64,000 nucleotides of DNA, from the NCBI RefSeq assembly GCF_022682305.1, contig NZ_CP093528.1, positions 1,687,501 to 1,751,500 on the forward strand, in the 5' to 3' direction. Positions 31,023-40,400 of this stretch are shown piece by piece; positions within the stretch are counted from its first letter, which is position 1, and each line of letters starts with the position of its first letter. The DNA is from Shinella zoogloeoides (GTDB taxonomy: Bacteria > Pseudomonadota > Alphaproteobacteria > Rhizobiales > Rhizobiaceae). The position numbers were made by a program, and so were the translations under genes. The notes beneath the pieces were generated by a model. That model had not been told where the DNA came from. It worked only from the letters and a program-made list of their open reading frames with translations, and did no database searches.

Positions 31023-31570
31023 CGGAAACGCGATTTGATTTGAACTGGCGTCTCTTTGCTGACCCGCCAGACGAACCTGAAACGCAGTACGGCGCGATGT
31101 TGGTCAACTACAGCGGCAATACCGCACGTGACACCTACGACATGGTCACGTCCTACCGCGCTGCGGCGTTCCGTCTGCTGGATGCGGCAATGAAACATGG
31201 CGAAGCATGGGAGAGCGTCGACCCGATCTTGTTCTGCTTCCGGCACGCGTTGGAGCTAAACCTCAAGAGTCTTCACACTGGTGCACGCCTGCGCACACAC
31301 GGCCTCAAGCCTATGGCAGACGCGCTGCACGAACGGCTGTCCTCACGCTACCCGACCGTTCAGGTCAACTGGCTTCGCGATCGTATCCACGAGTTCGACA
31401 CAGTCGACCCGCGCTCGACGGCCTTCCGCTACGATGACGCCGCGTCTCCTGCTACGCCACCGGAGCTATGGGTCGATTTCGCCAAGCTCAGGCACATCAT
31501 GAACACGATGTTTGACGCGCTGGACACGGTCCGCCGCCATGACTTCGAGCTGGAACGGGAAAGAGCCTGA
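31019..31570 (+). CDS. HEPN-like protein inside the restriction operon
   Basis: 183 residues, ATGA overlap with hsdS. All-helical prediction with FRHALELNLKSLHTG followed by HGLKPMADALHER, which resembles the HEPN-type core seen in RNases and abortive-infection proteins. The strict RxxxxH active-site motif is not clear, so it could be an inactive or divergent member. Its position in the hsd operon suggests a guard or accessory role, as for other genes lodged between hsdS and hsdR. Confidence 0.55.
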   Translation: MTETRFDLNWRLFADPPDEPETQYGAMLVNYSGNTARDTYDMVTSYRAAAFRLLDAAMKHGEAWESVDPILFCFRHALELNLKSLHTGARLRTHGLKPMADALHERLSSRYPTVQVNWLRDRIHEFDTVDPRSTAFRYDDAASPATPPELWVDFAKLRHIMNTMFDALDTVRRHDFELERERA

Positions 31571-31573
31571 CGC

Positions 31574-32269
31574 ATGCCTTACACGCTGCAGATGCTCCGC
31601 GCACTCATGGAAACCCACCCCGACCGGGCGGAGCCGCTGCGTATACATGTCGAAGCGCTGGAACGCAGCATCGAGATTCAACCTGCGTTCTGTCTCCAGA
31701 GTGTCCGCACGCTGTTCGAGGCCGCACACGCTACCATTGGGCCGCGTCTTGGCGTCGCGTTTGGAAAAGACGATAATTTTCAACAGCGAACGCGCGCGCT
31801 TCTCAACGCGATGGACTTTTCCGTAGCGGATCACCCCGATACCGCGAAAATCAATGAGACGATCACGAAATTGCTCGGCAGCATCAACGGCGCGGCACTG
31901 GCCCTCGCCGAACTGAGCAACATTCCCAACATGCGCCACGGCGGCTCGCTGGATTGGGGCACCTTGCAGCGTCAGCATGCCTTAATGCTGGGGGGCCTGT
32001 GCGACAGCCTGGTTGCTTTCCTCTTCGATGTCGCCTGGAGCCGGACCGCGCCTGAAGACGTGGCAGGGCACCAGCCGGACTACGGCGACCATGACGCGTT
32101 CAATGCCTATCTCGACTCAGAGTTCGATCCGGTAGAGATCGCCGGTGCAACCTTCGATCCCAGCTACGTGCTGTTTCACCTTGATGAAACCGCTTACGAT
32201 GCGGCGCGGATCGACTGGCAGGCCGAGAGCGCGGCCGAAGCCACTGACGACAAGGAGGTTGCTGCATGA
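31574..32269 (+). CDS. Abi-C-like (abortive infection C-terminal) protein
   Basis: 231 residues, three bases after the HEPN-like gene. The region LLGSINGAALALAELSNIPN followed by MRHGGS and a long helix LMLGGLCDSLVAFLFD matches the pattern of the abortive-infection C-terminal domain, in which an RxxxxHG-like motif follows a helical repeat. The N-terminus (about 1-75) is helical as well. The last 60 residues are acidic. Function in the operon is unknown; the call rests on a short motif. Confidence 0.55.
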   Translation: MPYTLQMLRALMETHPDRAEPLRIHVEALERSIEIQPAFCLQSVRTLFEAAHATIGPRLGVAFGKDDNFQQRTRALLNAMDFSVADHPDTAKINETITKLLGSINGAALALAELSNIPNMRHGGSLDWGTLQRQHALMLGGLCDSLVAFLFDVAWSRTAPEDVAGHQPDYGDHDAFNAYLDSEFDPVEIAGATFDPSYVLFHLDETAYDAARIDWQAESAAEATDDKEVAA

Positions 32270-32403
32270 CACGGGTGTGGTGCGGGCGCGCAGACCGGGG
32301 AGCCTACACCGACGCCTTCGGGCGACGTGGGTTTGTTGCTGTAAGCGGGAGCGACCCGATTCACCTTTCTCCTGTGACGTCCCACCATATGATGGCGCGG
32401 TGA
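32266..32403 (+). CDS. 45-residue orphan N-terminal domain fragment
   Basis: ATG overlaps the stop of the previous gene (ATGA) and has a perfect AAGGAGG seven bases upstream. The product begins [20 protein letters not shown] and looks like the first 30 residues of proteins with an N-terminal domain reading roughly VW-x-RA-x-x-G-x-YxxxF-x-x-GxVA, found ahead of restriction-type nucleases. The rest is missing: it stops after 45 codons. It is probably a remnant of a larger gene, kept translated by its position just before hsdR. Confidence 0.5.
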   Translation: MTRVWCGRADRGAYTDAFGRRGFVAVSGSDPIHLSPVTSHHMMAR

Positions 32404-32410
32404 GGTAGCT

Positions 32411-35400
32411 GTGAGCAACACTTACTCTACTCCTCCCGATAGTCCGCGCCTGGAACTAGCTGAAGAGGCCGTCGAATTCGCGGCGCTCTCATGGTTCGAG
32501 TTGCTTGGATGGAGGAGCGTGCCTGGTGACTACCTCGCGCCGGACGGCCCCATGGGCGCGCGGGCAGATTATCGCGAGGCGATCCTTGAGCCTGAACTGC
32601 GCAGCGCCATCGCCTCCCTGAACCCAGAGGCGACGGCCGACATGGTCGATTCGGCCGTGTTAAAAATCAAGGCATCGCAGAGCCAGGACCTCATCGAGAA
32701 CAACAGGCTTTTCCACCCGTTCCTCGTCAGCGGCGTGCCTGTCGAAGTGAACGAGAAAGGTACCACACGCACCGTAGGCATCAGGATCGTCGATCAAGAG
32801 AATCCACTGGCTAACCGATTGCTCGTCGCCAACCAATTTATTGTGAAAGGCGAAAGGGGTACTGTTCGCGCGGATGTCATAGCTTTCGTCAATGGCCTGC
32901 CCGTGGCAATACTAGAGTTGAAGAGTCCTTCCGACGCGTCCGCAACGCTGGAAAAGGCGCATAACCAGCTAACCACCTACAAGACGAGAGCACCCGAGTT
33001 GATGCGCGCCAATCAGGTGCTGGTCATCAGCGATGGCAGCAACGCGCGCATTGGCTCACTGACGGCGCAATTGGATCGGTTCGCCCCGTGGCGAACTATT
33101 GATGGCACGGACTTTGATGACGCTGGACGCTCAGAGCTGGAAGTGTTGATCCGTGGCGTGTTCGCGCCTGAGCGGTTCATCGAACTAATCTCCGATTTCG
33201 TCGCCTTCGAGGTCAAGGATGGTACCGTCAAGTCTAAGAAACTCGCGGCCTACCATCAGTTCCATGCCGTCAAGAAGGCGCTGGCCTCGACCCTCACCGC
33301 GGCTCAGTCCGGCAGCAGAAAGGGCGGTGTTATCTGGCATACGCAAGGTTCTGGCAAGTCACTGACCATGCTATTCTTTGTGCGTCAACTTCAACTCGCC
33401 AGGGATTTGAAGAACCCAACTATCGTTCTGGTGACGGATCGCAATGATCTCGACGACCAGCTTTTCGGTACTTTCGCCGATCACGGGGCGGCTCTACGGG
33501 GCACCCCTCGGCAGGCTGGTACGTCGGAAGAGATGCGCCGCCTTCTTGCGGTCGATATTGGCGGTCTGGTTTTCACGACCATCCAGCGCTTCAGAGGTGA
33601 GGATGGCTCGCATCCCCTTCTCACCGACCGCGGCAACGTGATCGTCATCGCCGACGAGGCGCACCGCACACAGTATGGCTTCAAGAAGCGCTATGTCGAA
33701 AGCGATGGTGGCATGCGAGAAGTAGTTGGTTTCGCCGACTATCTCCGGCAGGCACTTCCGCATGCGACGTTCGTCGGATTTACAGGTACACCGATCGAAG
33801 AACGGGACCGCGACACATACGGCACTTTCGGCGATGTTATTGACACTTACGATATGACGCAGGCAGTTTTAGACAAAGCCACCGTACCCATCCACTACAC
33901 GGCTCGTCTTGCCCGTCTGCATCTTGCCCTTGATGACGAAGAGCGGGCCCAACTCGACGCGCTTGCCGAGGAACTTGCGGAAGGTGACGACTCTGCCGTG
34001 GAACGCATCAAGGGCAGGCTTGCGCGGTTTGAGGAAGTCGTGGGTGCTCCTGATCGGGTTGCGCAGATTGCCGCCGATATTGTGGAGCACTTCAGTACGC
34101 GACGCGATGCGATGGCAGGCGGTAAAGGAATGATCGTGACGGTCAGCCGTCGAGTCGCTGTGATGCTTTACGACGAGATCGCCAAACTACGACCGGAATG
34201 GGTGTCCGCTGATGACAAATCCGGCCTCTTGAAAGTAGTCATCACCGGTAACCGTTCTGACGATCCTCAACCGTTGCAACCTCACTTGCGTACCAAATCT
34301 CGTTTGGAGGCATTGGCGTCTCGCTTCAAGGACCCTTCGTCCGGTTTTGATCTAGTTATCGTGCGCGACATGTGGCTGACTGGTTTCGATGCGCCCTCCC
34401 TGCACACACTCTACATCGACAAGCCTATGCGTGGTCATGGCCTCATGCAGGCGATCGCGCGGGTGAACAGGGTCTGGGGTGACAAGCCCGGTGGGTTGGT
34501 CGTTGATTACTTGGGAATCGGTACTGAACTAAAGGCGGCCCTGGAGAAGTACACGCAGGGCGACCGAGACCAAGTGCGTATGGACTCTGACGAGGCCGCA
34601 CGTCAGACTATCACGCTGCTGGAAAGCGCGCTGGTACTGCTAGACGGTGTCACATGGAAAGACTTCTTTACATCGCCTCCTACGACCCGCCTTACGATCT
34701 TGAAGCAGTGTTTGGAACACCTTCTGGCAACCGACAGACGTGATACTTTCATCGACATGGGCTTCAAGCTGGAAGTCGCCTATGCGATCAGCGCGGGTGA
34801 CGATCGGGTAAAGGGCCGCGCGCATGAGATAGCCATGGTCGTTGCTCTCCGTGCCAATTTGGCGAAGTACACATCAGGCACAGGCCGTAGCCGCACCACA
34901 GTTGAACGGGACATCCGCCAACTGCTGTCAAAAGCCGTGATGGCAGATGGTATCCTCGATGTATTCAGGTCCGCTGGCCTTGATCAGCCAGACCTCTCCA
35001 TCTTTTCCGATGAGTTCCTTGCCGAAGTGCGCGGCACCAGCCAGAGGAATTTGGCTGTCGAGACTTTACGCCGCTTGCTGGCCGATGAAATCAGTGCCCA
35101 TACCCGCACCAACATCGTTCAGGCCCAGAAGCTGAGTGAGCGATTGGACGAGACGCTGCGCAAATATCATAACCGCGCCGTCGATAGTGTGCAGGTCATT
35201 GAGGAATTGATTGCACTTGCCAAAGAAATACGAGCCAGTGGCGCGCGGGCTGCGGAGCTGGGACTGACACAAGAGGAGGTCGCGTTCTATGAGGCACTCG
35301 CCGAAAATGGGTCTGCCCGCGAACTAATGGCTCATGAGACCCTGCGCACATTGGCACGCCTGTTGGTGCAGACCATCCGCGACTCCGCAACCGTGGACTG

Positions 35401-35545
35401 GACGCGTAAAGAGGGTGTGAGGGCCAAGATGCGCATCGAGGTACGGAAAATGCTTGCTCGATATGGCTATCCCCCCGACTTGCAAAAGGCTGCTGTGGAC
35501 TTGGTTGTCCGTCAGGCCGAAGCTATTGCCGCCGATTGGGGGTAG
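32411..35545 (+). CDS. hsdR: Type I restriction endonuclease, motor and nuclease subunit
   Basis: 1044 residues from GTG 32411 (GAGGTAG upstream). An N-terminal PD-(D/E)XK nuclease ([21 protein letters not shown], about residues 154-173) is followed by an SF2 translocase: Walker [13 protein letters not shown] near 308-319, DEAHR, and FVGFTGTPI. The C-terminal third is helical and binds the methylase core. The gene is complete. Since HsdM is disrupted, this subunit should be unable to restrict, because type I cleavage needs the HsdM2S core. Confidence 0.94.
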   Translation: MSNTYSTPPDSPRLELAEEAVEFAALSWFELLGWRSVPGDYLAPDGPMGARADYREAILEPELRSAIASLNPEATADMVDSAVLKIKASQSQDLIENNRLFHPFLVSGVPVEVNEKGTTRTVGIRIVDQENPLANRLLVANQFIVKGERGTVRADVIAFVNGLPVAILELKSPSDASATLEKAHNQLTTYKTRAPELMRANQVLVISDGSNARIGSLTAQLDRFAPWRTIDGTDFDDAGRSELEVLIRGVFAPERFIELISDFVAFEVKDGTVKSKKLAAYHQFHAVKKALASTLTAAQSGSRKGGVIWHTQGSGKSLTMLFFVRQLQLARDLKNPTIVLVTDRNDLDDQLFGTFADHGAALRGTPRQAGTSEEMRRLLAVDIGGLVFTTIQRFRGEDGSHPLLTDRGNVIVIADEAHRTQYGFKKRYVESDGGMREVVGFADYLRQALPHATFVGFTGTPIEERDRDTYGTFGDVIDTYDMTQAVLDKATVPIHYTARLARLHLALDDEERAQLDALAEELAEGDDSAVERIKGRLARFEEVVGAPDRVAQIAADIVEHFSTRRDAMAGGKGMIVTVSRRVAVMLYDEIAKLRPEWVSADDKSGLLKVVITGNRSDDPQPLQPHLRTKSRLEALASRFKDPSSGFDLVIVRDMWLTGFDAPSLHTLYIDKPMRGHGLMQAIARVNRVWGDKPGGLVVDYLGIGTELKAALEKYTQGDRDQVRMDSDEAARQTITLLESALVLLDGVTWKDFFTSPPTTRLTILKQCLEHLLATDRRDTFIDMGFKLEVAYAISAGDDRVKGRAHEIAMVVALRANLAKYTSGTGRSRTTVERDIRQLLSKAVMADGILDVFRSAGLDQPDLSIFSDEFLAEVRGTSQRNLAVETLRRLLADEISAHTRTNIVQAQKLSERLDETLRKYHNRAVDSVQVIEELIALAKEIRASGARAAELGLTQEEVAFYEALAENGSARELMAHETLRTLARLLVQTIRDSATVDWTRKEGVRAKMRIEVRKMLARYGYPPDLQKAAVDLVVRQAEAIAADWG

Positions 35546-35703
35546 AGGTACCGCCACCATATACTTGTTTCCGAGGAGGCTGAACTGTAGCCAGTGAAGT
35601 AGTTGTGCCTAGCAGGGCGGTATCCGCTTCCCGACTATTCGGATTTCCGTGTGGGAACGCATATCCACTGAACACGGTGACATGGGGATGAGTTGCGAAT
35701 AGC

Positions 35704-35746
35704 CAAAAACCAGCGCAGAGAGACTGGATCACCGCGCTGGTTTTTA
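35704..35746. terminator. Terminator between hsdR and the toxin-antitoxin pair
   Basis: AAAAACCAGCGC and GCGCTGGTTTTT form a 12-bp stem around a 17-base loop. It lies between convergent genes and can work in both directions. Confidence 0.85.
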
Positions 35747-35785
35747 TCTGTAGCCTGCAATACTGAGTGGGCGCGGGGACTATAC

Positions 35786-36313
35786 CTAAGCGGCTCTGGA
35801 AAGCTCAGCAGCCTTCTTTAGCCGTTCACGGAGGGCGGTGTCCTTCTGAACAATCACTTCGTTGGCTTCTCTGAAAACCTCGGCCTCGACGAGCGCCTCC
35901 TTGCCGAGCTGCTCGCGATCAACAAACCACCGTGCTACAGCGGGCCAGCTCCAGAGCGGGCTTTCATCCGTAATCTTTGCTACCGGTGCGGGAAAATCCT
36001 TGCCGCGCGTGCCTTTTGCATAGTGGCTGATCGCACTTCTGGTGGTACCGGCACGGTCCGCAATTTCAGACAGATTGACAAGCGGATCGGGTTCCACCCG
36101 GTCAACCGAAGCCCCGGTTGACCGCACATCCTCAATCGCGGAGGAAATTGCTTCTTCAATGGATTCCGCCTCTCGGGCGAAGTCGACAATGATATGTCCT
36201 TTCTGAAAGGCAATCAGCGCATCATCACAGCCCGCCGCATAGAAACGATCTTCGAAGTCATCCGCATTCGGGTCAAGACCAGAAGCGATAACGCTAAACT
36301 CGTATGTCTTCAT
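35786..36313 (-). CDS. Antitoxin-like HTH protein of a HicA-type pair
   Basis: 175 residues. The N-terminal 85 residues (MKTYEFSVIASGLDPN...IEEAISSAIEDVRSTG) have the alternating beta/alpha layout of HicB-like antitoxins. A MerR- or AlpA-like HTH follows (LSEIADRAGTTRSAISHYAKG), then a wing-type segment (SPLWSWPAVARWF). Its start overlaps the toxin gene by 20 bases. It would neutralise the toxin and bind the promoter. The toxin-first order matches hicAB. Confidence 0.7.
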   Translation of the reverse strand: MKTYEFSVIASGLDPNADDFEDRFYAAGCDDALIAFQKGHIIVDFAREAESIEEAISSAIEDVRSTGASVDRVEPDPLVNLSEIADRAGTTRSAISHYAKGTRGKDFPAPVAKITDESPLWSWPAVARWFVDREQLGKEALVEAEVFREANEVIVQKDTALRERLKKAAELSRAA

Positions 36314-36545
36314 CGCTTGTCTCCTTTAACTTGTGTGGACATCGGTCCACTGCCCGAATGATCTGCTTGGCATGGTTTTCAGGATTTCTGGGGGTCCCAT
36401 TCACACCAAACTGGCATCCGTCACGATCCGCATGCGCACAGTACAATCGACCCCAATGACCTTGCTTTCGCCATACCCAGCCTTTCGACTCTGCATAACC
36501 AACTGCGTCCTCGATCTCTTTGTTCGGATGACGAGGCCTGCTCAT
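36294..36545 (-). CDS. HicA-like toxin candidate
   Basis: 83 residues. A short dsRBD-like fold is suggested by AVGYAESKGWVWRKQGHWGRLYC, with the histidine in KQGHW where HicA has its catalytic histidine, and by GTPRNPENHAKQI, a common tail motif of such small toxins. HicA toxins are mRNA interferases. The overlap with the antitoxin-like gene downstream fits a two-gene module. Three cysteines are unusual for HicA and may bind metal in this branch. Confidence 0.62.
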   Translation of the reverse strand: MSRPRHPNKEIEDAVGYAESKGWVWRKQGHWGRLYCAHADRDGCQFGVNGTPRNPENHAKQIIRAVDRCPHKLKETSDEDIRV

Positions 36546-36957
36546 TCAATGCCTCTATAGATGGCACCTGTGTAAACATATGTCAACACAAATTGTTCCT
36601 TGCAACTTTAGTAATCAATCCGCGCCTTTCTTCTACCGCTCGAGGCAACCAAAGGCCAGATACAGAAGTTCGGAATGCGGTGCAGGGCGGGCGTGTTCGT
36701 AGCAGAAGCGTTCACACGGAAATCCGAATAGCCGCTTCCCCTCGAATGACGACCATCGGCGGACTTTGATAGCGAAGCAGACACCTTTGTTCGCTCGAGA
36801 AGACACCGCCTGTAGAGCCGCTTATTTTCCGGCGTTTTGCGCAAGAAAGCTGGGAATTGCCCTACCAGCGCGTGGTTGCATTCTCGGCATGTCGACCGAC
36901 TTGCGGTATCGTCGACGCGACTCACGGAATTCCACGAGAGGGGTTTGCCAAGGGCTC
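36546..36957. other. Divergent control region between the toxin pair and the Argonaute operon
   Basis: 412 bases. The left part is AT-rich and should hold the toxin-antitoxin promoter. The open frame of the Argonaute gene extends upstream to 36766, but that stretch has no Argonaute character, so I treat it as leader. No LexA box or strong hairpin is visible. Confidence 0.5.
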
Positions 36958-39243
36958 ATGAGCCAGCTTTCGCTTAATTTCGCGCCACTCTCCATAACCG
37001 GCGACACATCAGTCCGTGTTGGCCGGCAACCGTTTGATGCGGAGCGTCTTGCCGATCTGAGGGCCGAATTCGTCGACAGCCATGTTTTTCACCGAAGCGG
37101 CGTTGACGATACGATCATCGACATACCCATTGTCGATGGGTCCGTTCCCCTCGGTACCGTCAGTGAAGAAATTGACCTTCTGAAGGAACGCCGGCTTTGG
37201 CCGACGCTCTTTTCCGCCGCATTGCTGCGTGCGTTCGGCGGCGTTCGCGACATCCTGTCCGACCGTCCGGTCAGTGTAGTTGGGCCTGTTGGCCGTGGGT
37301 ATCTCCTTCATCCGGAGCTTCCCGAATGGATTCAACGTCGTACGCTCCTTCGTTTCGATACCAGAACTATCCACGCTGACGGAAGAAGCACGCTCGGAGT
37401 CGTTTGCGAAACCAAGTTGAAGAGCTTTCTCGCTGCGCCGTGTTCTGTCCTCCTCGAACACGAGATTCCGCTCTTGGGACGGTATGTCACCATACGGCAA
37501 CCCGCTGCGGATTCCCGCGTCCTAGATCGTGTGCGACTCGTCGGAAAAGTTGTCGCGGTGGACGGCGACATTCTGTCTCTCACCGACAACGCCGAAGGAT
37601 ACGAAACGGTGAAAACGGGAGAAGCCTTTCTGGAACCTCGCCGGGAAATAATGGAAGATGTCGTGAATTGCCTCCTCGGGCGGCGGGCGCGGTCCGTTCT
37701 GGATGAAGCCGAGCGTCATGCCGCATCATTTCATTCTGGCCCCGGGCGACGAGACCAGACTGCGGACGCGTTGAAGTATCTCCGGGAGAAGGCAAACATC
37801 GAGGCCGTGCCTGGGGCAAAGTTTGTGGTAGGAGAATTGCTATCTAGCCGCAGCCGGTCGTTTCCGAAGACCGAGAATATCTTCTCCCCCACCTTGCTTT
37901 TCGACCCGAGCGGAACTCGAAAAGACACATGGAAAGAGCGCGGACTTAAGGAAAGCGGGCCTTTCGACCAGCGGACTTTCAGTCCCAAGCAACTGCGGAT
38001 CGCTGTGGTTTGCCAAGCCAGGCACGAAGGCCAGGTCGACGGATTCCTGGCCAAATTTCTCGAGGGAATGCCGAACGCCCTCACGGGGGCGAAAAAAGAG
38101 GCACGGTATGGAGACGGCTTCCTACGACGCTTCCACCTAGACAAGCCATCCGTGAATTTCTTCACGACGGCAGGTTCGTCTGCAGAGGACTATTTGGTCG
38201 CGAGCAGGGCCGCGCTGTCAAAATCGGCCGATGAGGGGTTCAAATGGGATTTGGCTATTGTCCAGGTGGAGGAAGAGTTCAAGGCTTCTGACGGAGGCGA
38301 CAATCCGTATTACGCCACCAAGTCAGTTTTCCTGAAGCGGGATGTCCCGGTCCAGAGCGTTCGACTGGAAACGATGGCCCAACCTGATGGAGAACTTGTG
38401 TTCTCGCTCAATCATCTGAGCCTCGCCACTTACGCGAAACTCGGAGGCACCCCTTGGCTGCTTGCAGCTCAGCAGACGGTAGCCCACGAACTGGTTATCG
38501 GTCTTGGTTCTCATACCGAGTCGTCCAGCCGAATTGGCGCCGGAAAGCGGTATGTCGGGATAACGACGGTTTTTTCGAGCGACGGCAGCTATTTGCTGAG
38601 CGATAGAACGGCCGTGGTCCCCTATGAAGACTATGCCGCGGCGCTCTACGACACTCTCAAGCGCGCGATAACGACCATCCGGACCCAAGACAATTGGCGC
38701 AGTTCCGACAAGGTCCGACTCGTGTTCCACATGTTCAAGCCACTGAAGGATGTCGAAGCGGAAGCCGTTGAGAGGGTCGTCCACGACCTAAAACTTCAGG
38801 ACGTGACCTTCGCGTTCGTGCATGTCGCGCCCGATCATCCTTTTATCGTGTTCGACCATGCACAGAGCGGATATGGGTTTCGCGATCCCAAAAAGGGGGT
38901 GCTCGGACCCACGCGTGGTTTGCATATCAAGCTGGGGGACCGGGAATCCCTCGTCGTCTTTTCGGGTGCTTCGGAACTCAAGAAGCCGGAAGACGGAATG
39001 CCGCGACCTTGCTTGTTGAAACTTCACCGCCTTTCGACCTTCACCGACATGACATACATCGCCCGCCAGGCTTTCGCGTTCGCGGGTCATTCGTGGCGAA
39101 TGATGTCACCGGAGCCGTTCCCTATTACGATCCGCTATTCTGACCTTATCTCGGAACGTTTGACCGGGCTGGCCGCCGTCCCGGGTTGGGATGCCGAGGC
39201 TGTTAAATTCGGCCAGATCGGGCGAACATTGTGGTTCCTATAG
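36958..39243 (+). CDS. Long prokaryotic Argonaute (long-B type), predicted catalytically inactive
   Basis: 761 residues from ATG 36958 (MSQLSLNFAPL), with AGGG just upstream. The layout is N and PAZ-like region (about 1-350), MID (about 360-500) and PIWI (about 505-761). The MID pocket that holds the guide 5' phosphate is recognisable: NPYYATKSVFL (K455), VPVQ (Q466) and YAKLGG (K494). In PIWI the first catalytic Asp is replaced (IGLGS, G517, where active enzymes have I-G-x-D) and the later HRDG is replaced by HMFKP (591-595), so slicing is not expected. The C-terminus TLWFL is typical. It resembles Rhodobacter RsAgo, which uses RNA guides against foreign DNA. It is the first gene of a coupled three-gene operon with two nuclease-like proteins. 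Confidence 0.88.
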   Translation: MSQLSLNFAPLSITGDTSVRVGRQPFDAERLADLRAEFVDSHVFHRSGVDDTIIDIPIVDGSVPLGTVSEEIDLLKERRLWPTLFSAALLRAFGGVRDILSDRPVSVVGPVGRGYLLHPELPEWIQRRTLLRFDTRTIHADGRSTLGVVCETKLKSFLAAPCSVLLEHEIPLLGRYVTIRQPAADSRVLDRVRLVGKVVAVDGDILSLTDNAEGYETVKTGEAFLEPRREIMEDVVNCLLGRRARSVLDEAERHAASFHSGPGRRDQTADALKYLREKANIEAVPGAKFVVGELLSSRSRSFPKTENIFSPTLLFDPSGTRKDTWKERGLKESGPFDQRTFSPKQLRIAVVCQARHEGQVDGFLAKFLEGMPNALTGAKKEARYGDGFLRRFHLDKPSVNFFTTAGSSAEDYLVASRAALSKSADEGFKWDLAIVQVEEEFKASDGGDNPYYATKSVFLKRDVPVQSVRLETMAQPDGELVFSLNHLSLATYAKLGGTPWLLAAQQTVAHELVIGLGSHTESSSRIGAGKRYVGITTVFSSDGSYLLSDRTAVVPYEDYAAALYDTLKRAITTIRTQDNWRSSDKVRLVFHMFKPLKDVEAEAVERVVHDLKLQDVTFAFVHVAPDHPFIVFDHAQSGYGFRDPKKGVLGPTRGLHIKLGDRESLVVFSGASELKKPEDGMPRPCLLKLHRLSTFTDMTYIARQAFAFAGHSWRMMSPEPFPITIRYSDLISERLTGLAAVPGWDAEAVKFGQIGRTLWFL

Positions 39244-40400
39244 CGACGATAGCGCTGGCTGACGTTCACGACGCGCTGCGCGCCAAGGCGCAGGTATCGG
39301 ACGATCTACCATGCCACGTCGGGGCCTTCTGCGCTTGGGTCACCGGGAACGAAGCCAACTTGCGAGCGCAGGTGCGGCGCGCGCTGGATTTCGACGGGCA
39401 AGCCAGGCATCCCGAGCACATCGCGGCACTCGGTTTCGGCGCGGCAGGGAAGGTGCTCGATGAAACCCAGCTGTCGCTTATGAACGAAGAAATCAGACAT
39501 CTATCAGGTCGCAATTTCTTCTCGCCCGGCCGGCCGCTACGCATCGAGGCAGATGGTATCGGCCTTCTAGGAATCGCCTTGGGAGCCGCGGACGGCCAGA
39601 CCGGAGGGCCGTGGCTCGCCAATCTCCTTCAACAGGCATCATCCTCAACCGATCCATGGCAGCAGGGCTTGATCCGCGCCGCCCGGATTGTTTGCGGCGA
39701 GGCGAATATCACCGTCTCGCCTCCCGAGCTTTCGGTCGCGTTGGCCGAGGTTCTCGGTCGGCAAATGAACAGCGAAGATGTAGAGCCGGCTTGGCAAGCT
39801 GCCGTTCAGATGCTGCCTCATGGCGACGGAGTGGCGCGTGATGCCGTTCGTCTGGCTGTTTTCGAGTTTGCACTTGCAAGATTGGCTCACGTGTCCGTGG
39901 GGGCTGCGGGGATCGACGACCTCAAGGCGCTTCTTCGCAATTCGGGTCGGGCACTCAAGCTATGGAGATACGAGGACAAGCCTCGGACTGCGAATTCCGC
40001 TCCCGCGCGCTGGAACGTAGAAAACGAGTACCACGTCCAGTCGTTTCTCTGGGCGATTCTGGCTCCGGTGTTTGCCGACCTCGAGGACGAGGAAAACCTT
40101 CCGTCCGTCGGTCACAAACATCCACGAGCCGATCTAGGGATTCCTTCCTTGCGGACAATCGTCGAGGTCAAGTTCCTCCGCTCCGCAGGCCAGGCCGCGC
40201 TTGCTAAAGTCACAGAGGAAGTAGCGGCGGATACCAGTCTCTACCTGAGCACTGATAGCGGCTACGACAACATCATGGTCGTGGTCTGGGACGACAGTGC
40301 GCAGACAGAGCAGCACCACGAACTAAAATCCGGACTGGAGTCGATCGGGGGGACTACCTGTGCCGTGATCATACCTCGACCTCTGAAAATGAAGCGATGA
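39231..40400 (+). CDS. Argonaute-associated protein 1 with C-terminal PD-(D/E)XK nuclease domain
   Basis: 389 residues from GTG 39231, overlapping the Argonaute 3' end by 13 bases. Residues 1-240 are mostly helical and of unknown function. The C-terminal domain (about 255-389) has a restriction-type nuclease core: helix with E266 (ENEYHVQSFLWAIL), D301 in PRADLGIP and E312-V-K314 in TIVEVKF, similar to the DpnII/MboI-like domain found in many defence proteins. All catalytic positions are present. It is probably the effector or one of two effectors triggered by guide-loaded Argonaute. It is not Argonaute itself and has no signal peptide. Confidence 0.75.
   Translation: MVPIATIALADVHDALRAKAQVSDDLPCHVGAFCAWVTGNEANLRAQVRRALDFDGQARHPEHIAALGFGAAGKVLDETQLSLMNEEIRHLSGRNFFSPGRPLRIEADGIGLLGIALGAADGQTGGPWLANLLQQASSSTDPWQQGLIRAARIVCGEANITVSPPELSVALAEVLGRQMNSEDVEPAWQAAVQMLPHGDGVARDAVRLAVFEFALARLAHVSVGAAGIDDLKALLRNSGRALKLWRYEDKPRTANSAPARWNVENEYHVQSFLWAILAPVFADLEDEENLPSVGHKHPRADLGIPSLRTIVEVKFLRSAGQAALAKVTEEVAADTSLYLSTDSGYDNIMVVVWDDSAQTEQHHELKSGLESIGGTTCAVIIPRPLKMKR

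Noticed and set aside
36608..36925. 105-codon minus-strand frame upstream of the Argonaute gene
   Set aside because: No ribosome site, no family resemblance, and it lies across the likely control region.
36766..36957. Argonaute frame extended by 64 codons at the 5' end
   Set aside because: The extension is Arg/Cys-rich and unlike Argonaute N-termini; ATG 36958 with AGGG upstream begins the conserved part.
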